Shown here: positions 63,902-64,000 of the stretch, in pieces
How the letters are laid out: each line of letters starts with the position of its first letter
How positions within the stretch are numbered: the stretch's first letter is position 1
Assembly: GCF_001610875.1 (NCBI RefSeq)
Contig: NZ_CP011272.1
Location: 2,957,988 to 3,021,987 of the forward strand
Source: Pirellula sp. SH-Sr6A
GTDB lineage: Bacteria; Planctomycetota; Planctomycetia; Pirellulales; Pirellulaceae
Length of the DNA: 64,000 nt
Direction: 5' to 3'
The notes under the pieces: model-generated
The model's input: the letters and a program-made list of their open reading frames with translations, nothing else
Told to the model about the DNA's origin: nothing
Databases searched by the model: none
Position numbers and translations under genes: made by a program

Positions 63902-64000
63902 CTATCGCTTTTCTTTTAAGGCAGCTTTCAATTCATCTAGAAAAACTTGGTACTCTTCCTTGGACTCGTCTTTGACGAGAGAGATTGCTAGCTCTTGCGT
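63902..64000 (-). CDS. C-terminal end of an unknown protein (5' part outside window)
   Basis: The last 32 codons are visible, ending in TAG. They read LAISLVKDESKEEYQVFLDE then LKAALKEKR, a charged amphipathic helix. The gene is upstream of the OmpA-family lipoprotein on the same strand, with about 50 bp between them, so the two may share a transcript. Nothing more can be said from this fragment. Confidence 0.6.
   Translation of the reverse strand, partial: TQELAISLVKDESKEEYQVFLDELKAALKEKR

Overview
The window looks like a chromosomal segment of a planctomycete, probably Pirellulales-like. The call rests on gene families that are rare elsewhere: a PSCyt1/DUF1549/DUF1553 cytochrome with a DUF1501 partner, two DUF1559 prepilin-like proteins, two BBP7-type outer-membrane barrels, a tandem-DUF1080 protein, a YfbK-like VWA protein beside an ECF sigma factor, and a short Lys/Ala-rich histone-like protein. 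It is moderately GC-rich, genes lie on both strands, and many operon junctions are ATGA/GTGA overlaps. I see no rRNA, tRNA, CRISPR array, prophage or classical transposase. Genus-level placement is inference.

Layout. 1-0.9 kb: truncated secreted phosphodiesterase (-). 1.1-5.9 kb: MATE exporter, then heme O/heme A synthases (ctaB, ctaA) and a di-heme cytochrome c lipoprotein (-). 6.6-10.4 kb: csrA, a secreted alpha/beta hydrolase, a tRNA-dihydrouridine synthase and a SpoU methyltransferase (+). 10.4-12.8 kb: orphan TadE/TadG-like operon with an unknown secreted protein (-). 13-18.2 kb: hisA with a small secreted protein; an unknown helical protein (+); the overlapping rimO-pgsA-CPBP protease operon (-). 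18.6-26.7 kb: BBP7 barrel, mqnA-mqnC (futalosine menaquinone pathway), an acetate-type symporter, a TolC-like lipoprotein (+). 26.8-32.3 kb: operon Ppx/GppA - DUF58 - Dus - 116-aa unknown - DUF1080 (-). 32.5-42.5 kb: PSCyt1/DUF1549/DUF1553 cytochrome, DUF1501 protein and a roughly 2,000-residue membrane-anchored coiled-coil protein (+). 42.5-43.2 kb: a GxxExxY gene bracketed by a perfect 28-bp inverted repeat. 43.2-46.6 kb: fabI (-), a small TIGR03643-type protein (+), the histone-like protein (-), a CPA1 antiporter (-). 46.9-51.6 kb: a second barrel (+), then VWA protein and ECF sigma factor (-). 51.8-58.3 kb: alaS (-), then two consecutive [DUF1559 + tiny lipoprotein] modules (+). 58.4-64 kb: primary-type sigma-70 (-), comEC (+), an OmpA-family lipoprotein (-) and the end of a further gene (-).

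How they fit together. Several genes serve respiration (heme A synthesis, cytochrome c, menaquinone). Others serve the translation apparatus (alaS, rimO, two Dus, SpoU methyltransferase), envelope lipid synthesis (pgsA, fabI), and the unusual planctomycete surface (barrels, DUF1559 modules, Tad-like pseudopilins, OmpA lipoprotein). The least explained parts are the inverted-repeat-flanked GxxExxY cassette, the giant coiled-coil protein, the duplicated DUF1559-lipoprotein modules, and the 116-aa operon member carrying a C10 tract. Start sites are judgement calls wherever the entry says so.
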